Shown here one piece after another: positions 17,090-25,819 of a DNA stretch of 25,819 bases. The stretch is from contig BFEA01000252.1 in assembly GCA_003427395.1 (NCBI GenBank), positions 1,839,928 through 1,865,746 of the forward strand, read 5' to 3'. Positions within the stretch are counted from its first letter, which is position 1. Every line of letters begins with the position of its first letter. The stretch comes from Chara braunii. Taxonomy: Eukaryota > Streptophyta > Charophyceae > Charales > Characeae. The position numbers were made by a program, and so were the translations under genes. Under the pieces are notes generated by a model that was not told the DNA's origin, made no database searches, and saw only the letters and a program-made list of their open reading frames with translations.

Positions 17090-17731
17090 AACATTCAACA
17101 CGATATGTGGACAAGAGGGGATCTCTTTCTCCACCTCTCTCAAAACACTAATGAGCATTCAGTGTGACATGTCGACGAGATGAGACGGGATATGAAGACA
17201 AGCGTGCTCCAGATGACAGGGCAGGGCCAGGACGATCATGACATGAATATTGTGCTGGTGATGGCGTGATAGTGGTGATTATGATGATCTATCACGATCG
17301 TGCACTGATTTCGTCCACTCCAAGCTCGGTCGAATGTACTGACCGCTGTGAAGGTGAAGATCAAAGGTAACGGCCGGCTGCTATTTTGTGGGTGAGCAGG
17401 AGGAAAGAGGAGGAGCAAGGTGAAGGGGGGAAAACAAACAATGGCGGAGCGGGACAGATGATAAAGGCCGGAGAAGTGAGAGGCAGTTACAAGACCCAAA
17501 TTTTCAGCGTTTTTTTAATGCTATTTGTAAGAAACCCAGCTCTTTTTAACCAAAAATTGCATCATTTTTTATGCATCATTCCATAGAGTGCACACCATAT
17601 TAACGAACCAATAAAAACAAAACGGAAAAAAAAAAAAGAGGCTGAAACAGTAATTCAACTTGCACTTGAATGACATTTTGGATTCCGCAAATTTTAAGAA
17701 TTTTCAGCGTTCCTGGACATGGTTTTATCAA
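17088..17731. other. Anonymous stretch, no supported gene
   Basis: Only short open frames. GGCAGGACGATCAT near 17025 recurs in altered form near 17226. Weak similarity to the left flank of the dispersed repeat begins around 17650. Confidence 0.45.
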
Positions 17732-17914
17732 AGGAAATTCCAATGCTCCAAATGACACCAAATTTCGTACACAACATTGTCCTTGAAGTAAGACAAAAAC
17801 AGGCAAACAACCAAAAAAAAAAAAAAAAACCATAAAATTTCACCCCCTAACCCTACTTTCAGTTTCGGACCTGTTACTCAGGAGCTGAAACTGGGGGTTT
17901 CCCGTTAACCACGT
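17732..17914. repeat. Dispersed repeat, copy 2
   Basis: Same orientation and order as the copy at 5016-5187. AGGAAATTCCAATGCTCCAA starts it, then (T/A)ACACAACA, an A run (17 here), TTTCAGTTTCGGACCTGTTA, AGCTGAAACTG and TTAACCACGT at the right end. The hairpin CAGTTTC...GAAACTG with inner CCTG...CAGG is better preserved here. The two copies lie 12.7 kb apart, so this is an interspersed family. Confidence 0.8.
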
Positions 17915-18705
17915 GTGGAGAAAGTGTAACAACGATGAGCCTAAATGGAGTGAGGAGGGAATCAAGGTATGAGTCGAAGACATGATGATCGCACTATCTA
18001 CATTGAACGAAAGTTTTACTAAGCCCATGTACCTTTCCACTCTTGCAAATTAATTTCACAGCCTGACTCTTTTTCCAGTTCCCGTACCTGCTATTGCCCT
18101 ACAGAATATGCTGGCTCCATCCTTGGAGGGGTGTCATGGTCGTCACTGAGTATGACAAACCATGAAAGAGACGACTGCATCATTTTTAGCGCATATTCTC
18201 AAAGATTGGCATTGTCTTCTCTCAACTACGAACAACATGCATGCATGCATGTATTTTGTTTTCAATGCACATTCTGGAAGATCAAGACTGTCCACCGCCA
18301 GAAAAAGGCGGCATCGGTACGATTAGTTTGCTAGCATAGACTGTTAGGATAGCGCGCCCCCCCTTAGATCCCTTTCCTTTTGCATGACAAGTTGAGGTTT
18401 GTGATTGGAGTTTCGGCCATTTTGGCAATTTGTTAGGAGGTTGGGAGAATTTCCTGGCTTCTCCCCTCTTCCCCTTCTCTTCAGTTTGTTGGCCTTTACA
18501 AGCCATTTCGACGTGTCCCCAACGCCTAGATGCCATAAGCTTCAGCAAAGCTTACGGCTGTCCCCAGGAGAGGCATGTGGGGGTCCGATGCATTCAAACT
18601 CAGGCGATAGTTGGACATAGCCAACGGCATTCAAGCTCAGGTCCATATTCGACAATCGATTCTATCTCAGATCTGTACTAGACAGTATTTCAATAGTTGG
18701 CGGAT
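17915..18705. other. Anonymous stretch, no supported gene
   Basis: Short open frames only. Contains a self-complementary CATGCATGCATGCATG near 18238 and two copies of GCATTCAA(A/G)CTCAGG near 18590 and 18630. Confidence 0.45.
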
Positions 18706-18812
18706 GTGAACGAACTGAAGCATACTCACACTAGCACGTGTGTGAACGGACTGAAGCATACTCACACTAGCACGTGTGTGAACACGGACTGAAGCATACT
18801 CACACACGCATA
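18706..18812 (+). repeat. Three tandem 36 bp units
   Basis: Units start GTGAACG(A/G)ACTGAAGCATAC at 18706, 18742 and 18778 and carry CTCACACTAGCACGTGT. The third is altered in its second half. CTAGCACGTGTGTG contains the palindrome CACGTG. Confidence 0.95.
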
Positions 18813-18814
18813 TG

Positions 18815-19600
18815 ACCACAGTTATGGCATGACTTCATGAATCTGACTGCAATCAGTTGGCAGAATAATGTAAGCAGCATTTCACGACTGTACCGACTGA
18901 GGGCAGACTCCCACTTGCATCACGACAGTTACGGTCGGGCTCCGTGCATCGGACTACAATGACCTGCAGAAATTGGCATGAAAATTTCTAGTCTGTATGC
19001 CCTCAGCCTCGAGAAAGCGACGAGAGACATTGGGACTCAAGTTTGTAATTCAGCAGTTCATGGGTGTTTTCAACTCAGGGCATGCTCTCCATAGCACTTT
19101 CTGAAATGCAGCTGACTAACGTCACAAAAATTGGCAGAAAAAAAAGTCCTACTGTGATTATACACTTAGATTCAGCAACGCTGACATCGCCGGGCGCGGG
19201 GTGTGAGGCACAACTGAACATAGCCTCCACTTATCTGAGCTAGCAGTTACAGTCGGACTCGGTCGGGCGCAATGGATCCGAATACAACCACCTACAAAAC
19301 TTTGCACGAAAAGTCCTACCAGTGCGAGTGCTACATCCTCACCTTCAGCAAAGTTGATATGGGTGGGGGGGTGGGGGGGGTGGGGGGGGTAGGGGTGTGA
19401 TCTGATTTCCTGGTGTGGTTGGACCCCAACGAATTTCAGCAGACCACAGTAGTCAACGTGCAGCATGACAGTGCAAAATGCATCTGACAGATTCTGACTA
19501 CAGTTACGCCCAGATTTGATAAACCTGACTGGCTGAAATAGAGTCCTACCAGTATAAGTATGCTCTGCGCTTCAGCAAAAGCGACATAGCGAGAGGAAGG
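18815..19600 (-). repeat. Degenerate satellite-like array, about five copies
   Basis: A diverged unit of roughly 105-255 bases recurs. CAGTTA(C/T)(A/G/C)G blocks lie near 18819, 18926, 19245 and 19503. AAAGTCCTAC(C/T) lies near 19144, 19309 and 19543. TTCAGCAA followed by TGA(C/T)AT or CGACAT lies at 19171, 19343 and 19571. A minus-strand frame repeats a FAE...LVGL phrase in two copies. Copies differ a lot, so the array is old. 19363-19394 inside it is G-rich (runs of seven to eight G). Confidence 0.6.
19363..19394 (+). repeat. G-rich tract with G-quadruplex potential
   Basis: At least four runs of three or more G separated by single T. It lies inside the degenerate array between blocks that are not G-rich in other copies, so it is a later expansion. 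Confidence 0.75.
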
Positions 19601-20101
19601 TAATAGTCTCACTTCCCGCACACACCGACTATCAAAAAACAGAAAGCACTACTTAGTTTTATGTACGATAACGCAAAAAGTCAAGCGAATGCAAAATCCT
19701 CCAAGATACTAGGTAGCATCAACAACAACAACCACAGTTCAAAACCAAACAACTGCAAAATGATACACGGTAACCCGCACACTTTCATTACCCTCTCTCT
19801 CTCTCTCTCTCTCTGTGTTTTCATATTCACTATACACTAAAAAAAAAAGCACGACTGTGCCAGACTGTTTTCTCTGTGTGTGTGTGTGTGTGTGTGTGTG
19901 GAGATTGTTTTCTGTTTTCTTTCCGTTTTGCCGGATAGACGCTTTTGTGTGGTCATTCAGCTGACCGGCCCTAGGTAATTAAGAAAAGCTCGGTTTCACT
20001 CGTATCTAGTTCCATCATCTGGATTCGAACTACGGTCTGTATTTCAACAGTTCATGCTTCATCGTTCTTTTCATTGTGTCAAGACAAACGCCAAAAAAAC
20101 T
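19601..20101. other. Anonymous stretch with (CT)n and (TG)n microsatellites
   Basis: (CT)n at 19793-19814 and (TG)n at 19875-19900. On the minus strand 20031-20021 reads AGTTCGAATCC, a strong pol III B box, and 20102-20091 reads TAGTTTTTTTGG, an A box with one mismatch, about 60 bases upstream. There is no cloverleaf. A tRNA-derived fragment is possible. Confidence 0.45.
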
Positions 20102-20395
20102 AGCTGAGATAGATGGCGTCGGCCTGGGTTCTTCCTTCGGTCCTTGGCCCTGCCATCCTTCGCTGGGGGCTAGGAGCTTACATAGTAGTACTCCCTCCAC
20201 AGTGCGGACGAGATAGACATAGCCCGGATTGGTGTTCACCAGCTGAGATAGTTGGCTTAGCCCCCCCTGGCCGGTCTGGATTGGAGTCTGGGTTCTTCCT
20301 TCGGTCCTTGCCCCTGCCATCGCTCGCTGGGGGCTGGGAGATTAGGTAGTACTCCCTGCATAGTGCGGACGAGATAGACATAACCATGGGGTTCA
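20102..20395 (-). repeat. Tandem duplication, units of ~140 and ~155 bp
   Basis: AGCTGAGATAG at 20102 and 20241, GGGTTCTTCCTTCGGTCCTT at 20126 and 20290, GCTGGGGGCT near 20163 and 20328, and GTGCGGACGAGATAGACATA near 20202 and 20362. Copy two has about 25 extra bases near its left end. Minus-strand frames give GYVYLVRT..GVL and WQGQGPKEEPR in both copies, but in different frames, so this reflects the DNA repeat rather than a protein repeat. Confidence 0.93.
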
Positions 20396-21221
20396 TTTAG
20401 ATCGGCCTCGACTGGTGGAAGACCGGCCTCTTTTCTACAACTGTTCCTTCCCTGCTGGATATCAGTATGTAGGTAGTGTGAGGTAAAAAAATTGAGAAAC
20501 AAAATATAGCTTACGAGGTCCAGTGACAGTTCGCCTTCTCATCTACTACCCCTTTTCGACCCCCCCCTCCCCCCCCCCGTCCTCCAGCCTGCGTGCTAGC
20601 CATAGTTTCCGGCCAAAGCTGCAGGCATGCATGCTGTGCAGCCTCCCTCTCTCACTCAAATCTGACATTAGTGCTTTTCCCGCCTGCCCGCCTGCCTCAT
20701 GCACGCGGGGCCTCATTGATTAACGTAATCAACATCAACTACTAACTGCACACCGACTCACTACTTTCTGGGCAGCTGGAAAACTCGTCGGTCAAGGACG
20801 GGAAAAAGACCTACGCCTCTATGCACCGAACCGAGGGCAATCGCATCAATACCCGAGCGGCAAAGAAGATCGAGAGAAAAAGCCGAGAGGGAATTCCAAG
20901 ACACAAATGCGAAAAAGAGACTGGAAAGGCAAAAAAAAAAAGAAAGAAGATAGAAAAAGAAAAACCCATGCCACCAGCGCCGGAAGAATGAGGAGAACCA
21001 GCAGTACCCATCCATCCATAGTGCGAGCATGGTCGCATGCACTCCATATAGCAAACTGGGTCGTCTCTGTTCAGCATAGACAGCCCGATGTGGGTCATGA
21101 CCAATTGCATATCACTGTCCGCCCACAATAGGAAAGCAAAACCAAGAAACTGTAAAACCGTTCGTCTTAACCTACAAAAAAGAAAAATATTTTTTTTTTC
21201 TTGCTCGTTTTCTGCAACATA
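20396..21221. other. Anonymous stretch, no supported gene
   Basis: A C-rich tract lies at 20562-20578 (quadruplex potential on the minus strand) and an A-rich part at 20930-20960. Overlapping minus-strand frames of 97 and 105 codons (20761-21128) have no motif and owe part of their length to the A-rich tract. Confidence 0.45.
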
Positions 21222-21485
21222 TTACGCTATCATCGCCAGAAACCAGGGATGCGCATTCGATTCAGAGAAGCGTTGAGGATGAGGACGAGGAGGCGACAAC
21301 AGGGAAAAGTTAAGAGGCAGGAAGTAGGGAGGAGGGGCAGGGAGAAAGAGGGTTACGCTATCATCGCCAGACACCAGGGATGAGCATTCGATTCAGAGAA
21401 TGCGTTGAGGAGGAGGACGAGGAGGAGCCGACAACAGGGGAAAGTTAGAGGCAGGAAGTAGGGAGGGGAGAGGGAGAGCGAGAGG
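21222..21485. repeat. 131 bp tandem duplication, purine-rich
   Basis: TTACGCTATCATCGCCAGA, CACCAGGGATG or AACCAGGGATG, GCATTCGATTCAGAGAA and GGCAGGAAGTAGGGAGG recur from 21222 and 21353. Few differences are seen in the first 60 bases, so the event is fairly recent. The unit is not a multiple of three. Confidence 0.95.
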
Positions 21486-22215
21486 GGCAGGGAGAGAGAG
21501 GGGGGCAGGGAGAGTGAAAGGGGAGAGCGGAGAATGTATTTAGGACAAAATGGGCGGAAAGAGCACAATTCTACATTAAAGAAGGAGATTGACAGCCACG
21601 ACATACGAAGCACGAGAGGGACAGCCCCACAGCTGAACTGTATGTTCCAGAACGATTCTCCGGTAAGGAGGCGAGAGCGAGAGCGAGGGAGGGGGAGAAC
21701 AAGAGGAGAAGAAAGGACGGCAATCATCGTGGTGAGGTCAGCAGATGCACTCTTCTCAACCTCGAGGCTAACCACTATCTCGTCTCTCGCCATTTCTCGG
21801 GCTCACTTCCCTTTCCACGGACGGCGCAAAAAAAAGCACCCCTAATTGGAAATGAACGACGAGACTTCAACAAGACCAGAAATCCGAGGAAATGAGACAA
21901 TGAGTGAGAAGAGGAAGTCGGGAGGGGACAAGAAAAGACACGTTCGAAAAAGACAAGAACGAAAAAGACAGGAGGAAAGGAACAAGGAGAGGAGAAAGAC
22001 AAATGAAACGTTAAAGACAGGGTACTATGGAGGGACAGGAGAGCGAAGCGAGGGTGATAGATGAAGAAGGGCAGAGGACAGGGCACAGGCGTGGCGGCAA
22101 GCGGAGCGCTCTGGAGAACCAAACGGACAGAAAGTTATTTTGAAATGATGAAACTAGGTTGTTTATTCGCCTTGACGAGTCGTTTGTCTTCAATACAGCC
22201 CCGCAATGCCCAATG
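21486..22215. other. Purine-rich anonymous stretch, no supported gene
   Basis: The plus strand is strongly A/G-biased (GAGAG, AAGAC and GGGAG runs). Frames of up to 146 codons on the minus strand (21353-21793) are Leu/Ser/Pro-rich as expected from the bias. Confidence 0.5.
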
Positions 22216-22345
22216 AGCTGTAATCAGGGTTAACACCGTATCACAGAGTCCAGGGTTATAGATCTGACCATAGCGTCTTGTGTCCAAGACAAAGACGAGG
22301 AAGGGAACAGCTGTAATCGGAGTGAACGCAGGATCACAGAGTCCG
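22216..22345. repeat. Diverged direct repeat, 93-base offset
   Basis: AGCTGTAATC, then (G/A)GTTAAC or AGTGAAC, then ATCACAGAGTCC occur at 22216 and 22309. Confidence 0.75.
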
Positions 22346-22489
22346 GCTTAAAGGGGGACAGAGAAGGGGAGAGATGGCAGGGAGGGAGGGAGGCAACCGT
22401 ACAACACAGCACGGGGAGGATACGAGAGAAAGCACGAGAGAACTAGGAGAACGGCCCGCCGCGACACAATCCCCTAAGGGGATCTGGCG

Positions 22490-22617
22490 TCTCTGCCTAA
22501 ATGTTAGCGATCTCATGAAAATCGGGCATATTTATCTATCGAAGATAGATCGATCTAGCTGTCTATAACGTATTTATCGGTCTCTGCCTAAATGTTATCG
22601 ATCTCTCATGAAAATCC
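22490..22617. repeat. Direct repeat, 91-base offset
   Basis: TCTCTGCCTAAATGTTA, CGATCT and CATGAAAATC occur at 22490 and 22581. Between them lies a small hairpin TCTATCGAAGATAGA near 22536. Confidence 0.85.
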
Positions 22618-23227
22618 CTCTATCCGTCTGAACCTACCTTTCCGATCGCTACCCCTTACTCGCCCTGCGTCCTTTTCCTCCCTCCCTGCCTCTCTATGCA
22701 TCTCTTCCTGTTCTGAGATTTCTCCTCTCTAGGAACCCTCTGCACTTTCCGTTCCTCACACTTCCTCCCCGCCTGCTCTCTCTTGGACAGCCTTACCCTC
22801 GCCCTCGCCGCGATAGCATTAATCAGTGAAGGCAATCCTTCCTCTCAAGTGCTGCACCATCCACCGACAACGCACACACATTTCGAAATCGTAGACGAAA
22901 GGAACTTTTTTATCGGTGAAAGCTTGTAGTCATAGGTAAACGGCAATCCAGTCCTTCCCCGATGACAACGTACCGCTGATCTTGAATGCATGCCTTAAGG
23001 TCTGATACATTCATGATCAGGATATACGTTGCGTTGCGGAAAAGGGTAGTCATAAAAAGACAGGATCCTCGAGTGCTAGATCGGTCGCATTTCGACCGCT
23101 ATCTTTCAGGAGAAAATAGATCCCCATCTTCAATTGCAGGAAGAAGACGCTTTTGGCGATGCACATTTCGCTCTTTCGGACTACTGCAGCGACTTCGAGG
23201 GCCAGATACTGAGGAGAGAACGGACAA
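22618..23227. other. Anonymous stretch, no supported gene
   Basis: Pyrimidine-rich on the plus strand to about 22810, then mixed sequence. The 165-codon frame starting at 22986 runs into the (AG)n tract and shows no motif. Confidence 0.45.
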
Positions 23228-23256
23228 AGAGAGAGAAGAGAGAGAGAGAGAGAGAG
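23228..23256. repeat. (AG)n microsatellite
   Basis: AG repeats interrupted once. Confidence 0.93.
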
Positions 23257-23368
23257 CGGGGGACAGATTCGGACAATTACGACAACATGGACAAAAACCA
23301 CTCAGGGCGTTTCGTATTGTCCATACATCTGTTTCATACGGGCTCTATTTGGTTGCTAACTCTCACCT

Positions 23369-23402
<34 letters not shown>
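23369..23402. repeat. Compound (TC)n(AC)n microsatellite
   Basis: TC repeats pass directly into AC repeats, as at 11416, 15270 and 17051. Confidence 0.97.
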
Positions 23403-23558
23403 GCTGAATATATACAATATATATGTAATCACACGCATATACATATACGGTATTTACGTACATGCAAAATACAGCAATCATGAAAGCTTCCAGAAATGAA
23501 GTCGCCATCTGTATCCTTAGTCGTTTTGAATACAAGACCGATCACATATACATATTCA

Positions 23559-23747
23559 CATATATATTTTCACAAGAATATCAGAGCGCAAAAACGAAAC
23601 AAACGGAAAGACAACAAGGAAAAAATGAATTCGTTTTTTAATCTTCTTCCTTACAAGACTCCCCCCGTTCAGAACCTCTTGCGTACAAGGCCGCCCACGT
23701 GGACGTAGGTTGAGCGGCGGCTGCCCCCACCCCCGTGTGTCATATCG
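23559..23747. repeat. Interspersed repeat A, copy 1
   Basis: Shares with 24360-24516, in order: CATATATATT.TCACA, ATCAGAGCGC, an A-rich segment, CGTACAAGGCC, GCCACGTGGACG or GCCCACGTGGACG, GAGCG..GGCTG and CCCCGTGT. Two copies about 800 bases apart in the same orientation. Confidence 0.85.
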
Positions 23748-23839
23748 ACCCCCTTGCACACAGCCAAAGGGCAAAAAGGCAAAGAAAAGAGGAAGGGAAC
23801 AACCGAACACAACGAAACAGAGGGAAACAAACCCTAGAT

Positions 23840-24300
23840 GACAAGTCCCACATGTAAGCACCGCCCTCATATTCACCGGCCAAACGACGGGACAAGCCAA
23901 TCAGGATATCAAAACGACTTGCCCGCAAAAAAAGGAATCAATCTATTGCGACTGCCGCCGTCTGTGCTGAAGGATGTCCAACAAAACATAAAAGAATCCC
24001 AGATGACGATTCCCACATAAAAGCCCCGCCCCAAAATGCACAGGCCGAACAACGCGAAACAACCAACCAGGATGCCAAAATAAAAATAAAAAACGGATGA
24101 CTACCGTCTTCCCCCGAACATAACGCACCCTGAAAATGAACGTATGCAAGGCATGTTTCCGGCCTGATACAGTCAAAATGAGGGTGCGTTGTGTTCGGGG
24201 GAAGACGGTAGCCCACATGAAAGCACCGCTACTCATCCCCAAAAAAAATAGATCGAACAACGGGACAAAACCAACCGGGACGGAGACAAAATTACCAGAA
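23840..24300. repeat. Three diverged copies of repeat B
   Basis: CCCACAT(G/A)(T/A)AAGC.CCGC followed by CGAACAACG.GA or CAAACGACGGGA, then CCAA(C/T)C.GGA, occurs from 23848, 24014 and 24212 (offsets about 166 and 198). Repeat A flanks the group on both sides, so a larger A-B segment may have been duplicated and then rearranged. Confidence 0.75.
24104..24208. mobile_element. 105 bp MITE candidate with TA flanks (Tc1/mariner-pogo-like)
   Basis: 24101-24133 (starting CTACCGTCTTCCCCCGAAC) is the inverse complement of 24179-24211, with 31 of 33 positions pairing and a 45-base centre. TA stands at 24102-24103 and 24209-24210, so an element 24104-24208 would be bounded by TA target-site duplications, the signature of Tc1/mariner and pogo-type transposons. 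It has no coding capacity. The TIR wording (CCCCGAA.ATAACGCACCC) resembles pogo-like MITEs as I remember them. An extruded cruciform or a hairpin RNA would form from it. It lies between copies two and three of repeat B. Confidence 0.78.
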
Positions 24301-24359
24301 TAAATTCTACCATAACCATAGTAAAAACACGGAACCATACGGTATACGTCTGTTTGACG

Positions 24360-24516
24360 ACATATATATTGTCACACTGAATCAGAGCGCGAAGGCGAAA
24401 AAAGACAAAACAAGGAAAACAAGGAAAGCCCCACCTGTTCATCACCTCGTACGTACAAGGCCAGCCACGTGGACGACAGGGTGAGCGCTGGCTGTCCCCA
24501 TCCCCGTGTATACCGA
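24360..24516. repeat. Interspersed repeat A, copy 2
   Basis: Second copy of the segment at 23559-23747, with the same order of conserved blocks and a shorter A-rich part. Confidence 0.85.
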
Positions 24517-24537
24517 CAAACAGAGCTGCCCGGTAAA

Positions 24538-24752
24538 CCGTATATCTATATATACACCTATACACACATACATCGGTGCACACAAAAATCTATATACATA
24601 GATGTGCATATATACATGTGCATACACATGTATACGTAAATATGTACACGTATAGAGAAATATATAAATACATAGGTAGCATTTGTTCATATATACAACT
24701 TCGTGCACAAATGTATAGATACACATACATGTATAGATACATATACATCTCT
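24538..24752. repeat. AT-rich TATAC/ATGTATA low-complexity tract
   Basis: Alternating purine-pyrimidine sequence dominated by TATA, CATA and TACA words with small palindromes such as ACATGTATA and CATGTGCATACACATG. It could be a degraded microsatellite. Minus-strand frames through it are Tyr/Cys/Ile-rich artefacts. Confidence 0.7.
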
Positions 24753-25754
24753 CCTTGCCCCTGTTACTCACTCTCCCCTCCCAAAACCTTCGTGACAAGC
24801 TCTGTTGAAGGCAGAGAGACGCCGACAATCCGATAGACGTAGAGAGTCCATCCTCTACCTTCCGCCGCGCTGTGACTCTAGCCTAACCCACCGGAGTCTA
24901 GCCCCCTGTCTCTAGCCTACCCCACCATTAATAAAATCCGAAAGGGGGAAGGAAAGGAAGACGGAAAGAAAGGAGCGAAAGGAGGACAAAAAGGAAGGCA
25001 CGGAAGTACGACGACAACAACATCGTCTCTTCATCCCCGCCTAATTCATACCCTACCCTTATCCTTCTTGCAAGCAGTCGTAAAGCCAAATATTCATCGC
25101 TCAAGCAGTCGGCGAGACACCTAAGGGGACAGGTGAGCAAGAGAAGGGGCCAAGCAGGAGGACATCGTTAAGGACCGACGCACGAGCACGTGAGGCAACG
25201 ATAGAAGAGAGCCCTTGCAGCAGGACAGAGGCAAGGGAGAAGGGCGCCAACACAGTCGAACGAGAGAGAAGGTCCGCTGATGAGGAAAAATGACCTAGAC
25301 GGCGAAAATTACAGCAGCTGGGCGGAAAGGGGTGCAAACAACGTTGTCATACCTACCATGGCAGCGATGGCGACGCGCAAATTCACATCCACCGCATACC
25401 AAGGAATGGCGAGAAGACGACACAGTTTTCTTGCTTATTCTTTATTTTTGCCATCAATATCAATTAAAACGCAGCTTCGCATTGAACATTGCATCATCAT
25501 AACATTCTGTTACAAAATAGGACCAAAACTTTTCAACCCACACTCAAACCACGAGACGGCAGAATATCCGTGCGACCATTTTCCATTTTGGTGGATACAT
25601 ACACCCTGCTTCTTTCACAAATCTCCATTACTCGGTTTACGATCTGCTCCCCTAGACTCCGTATGCTCTCCCACGAACAACTGTCGACCGCCGGGAGCCA
25701 TCTCAAAGCCACAACCACCCTGCATCCGCTCAGTTCCACATAGCCTCGTCCTTG

Positions 25755-25756
<2 letters not shown>
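24753..25756. other. Anonymous stretch, no supported gene
   Basis: Contains TCTAGCCTA.CCCACC twice near 24877 and 24914. 24940-25000 is purine-rich. The 84-codon plus frame (25489-25743) and the minus frame opposite it have no motif. Confidence 0.45.

Positions 25757-25819
<63 letters not shown>
25757..25819. repeat. (CT)n microsatellite at the window edge
   Basis: Sixty-three bases of pure CT dinucleotides to the last base. Confidence 0.98.

Noticed and set aside
18706-18812. Short regular repeats considered as a CRISPR array
   Set aside because: Units are contiguous without unique spacers, and the setting is eukaryotic.
21353-21793. 146-codon minus-strand frame
   Set aside because: Leu/Ser/Pro runs reflect the purine-rich plus strand.
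22986-23483. 165-codon plus-strand frame
   Set aside because: It is driven by (AG)n and (TC)n(AC)n tracts giving Glu/Arg and Ser/Leu/His-Thr runs; no conserved motif.
24442-24828. 128-codon minus-strand frame rich in Cys and Tyr
   Set aside because: It is produced by the TATAC/ATGTATA tract; a true cysteine-rich peptide would show ordered spacing and a signal peptide, which I do not see.

Overview
The window looks like repeat-rich, non-coding nuclear DNA of a eukaryote. It has long (AG)n/(CT)n and compound (TC)n(AC)n microsatellites, long A and T runs, a decayed LINE-type non-LTR retrotransposon, tRNA-derived SINE-like sequence and short inverted-repeat (MITE-like) elements. I see no bacterial gene organisation, CRISPR array, rRNA, intact tRNA gene, or intact protein gene of a known cellular family. 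The wording of the LINE proteins reminds me of streptophyte (green plant or charophyte-alga) LINEs. That is memory-based and weak, and the species cannot be fixed from this sequence alone.

Layout. 1-72 is (AG)36. 73-1335 is anonymous. 1366-1592 holds two degenerate copies of a ~170 bp monomer. 1603-8150 is one old plus-strand LINE. Its ORF1 (1603-3258) has a broken CCHC knuckle. Its ORF2 has an endonuclease domain (3532-4185), reverse transcriptase (5186-6238), a connecting region and a C-terminal CCHC finger (7640-8131). All parts carry stops and frameshifts, and the RT active site is mutated. Two pieces of foreign DNA sit inside the LINE: a dispersed repeat with a 43-base A run (5016-5187, second copy at 17732-17914) and a foldback hairpin (7205-7625).

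8800-9530 is a ~400 bp tandem duplication whose minus strand could encode a proline-rich peptide. 9632-10190 is another decayed plus-strand coding stretch; an AATAAA-plus-A-tract end lies at 10535-10580. 10.8-16.4 kb contains many two- or three-copy local duplications, a MITE candidate (12594-12761), a minus-strand tRNA-derived SINE candidate (13085-13379), and a 125-base N gap whose two flanks are identical, so it is probably an assembly artefact. 16.4-23.4 kb is mostly anonymous sequence with further tandem duplications and a degenerate satellite-like array (18.8-19.6 kb). 23.5-24.5 kb holds interspersed repeats, and a 105 bp TA-flanked MITE candidate sits in them. The window ends in (CT)n.

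No genes appear to work together here. The biology is transposon insertion, nesting and decay plus a striking density of local tandem duplications. I found no evidence of a functional new system. The best leads are the foldback in the LINE, the TA-flanked MITE, the SINE and the unidentified decayed coding stretch at 9.6-10.2 kb.
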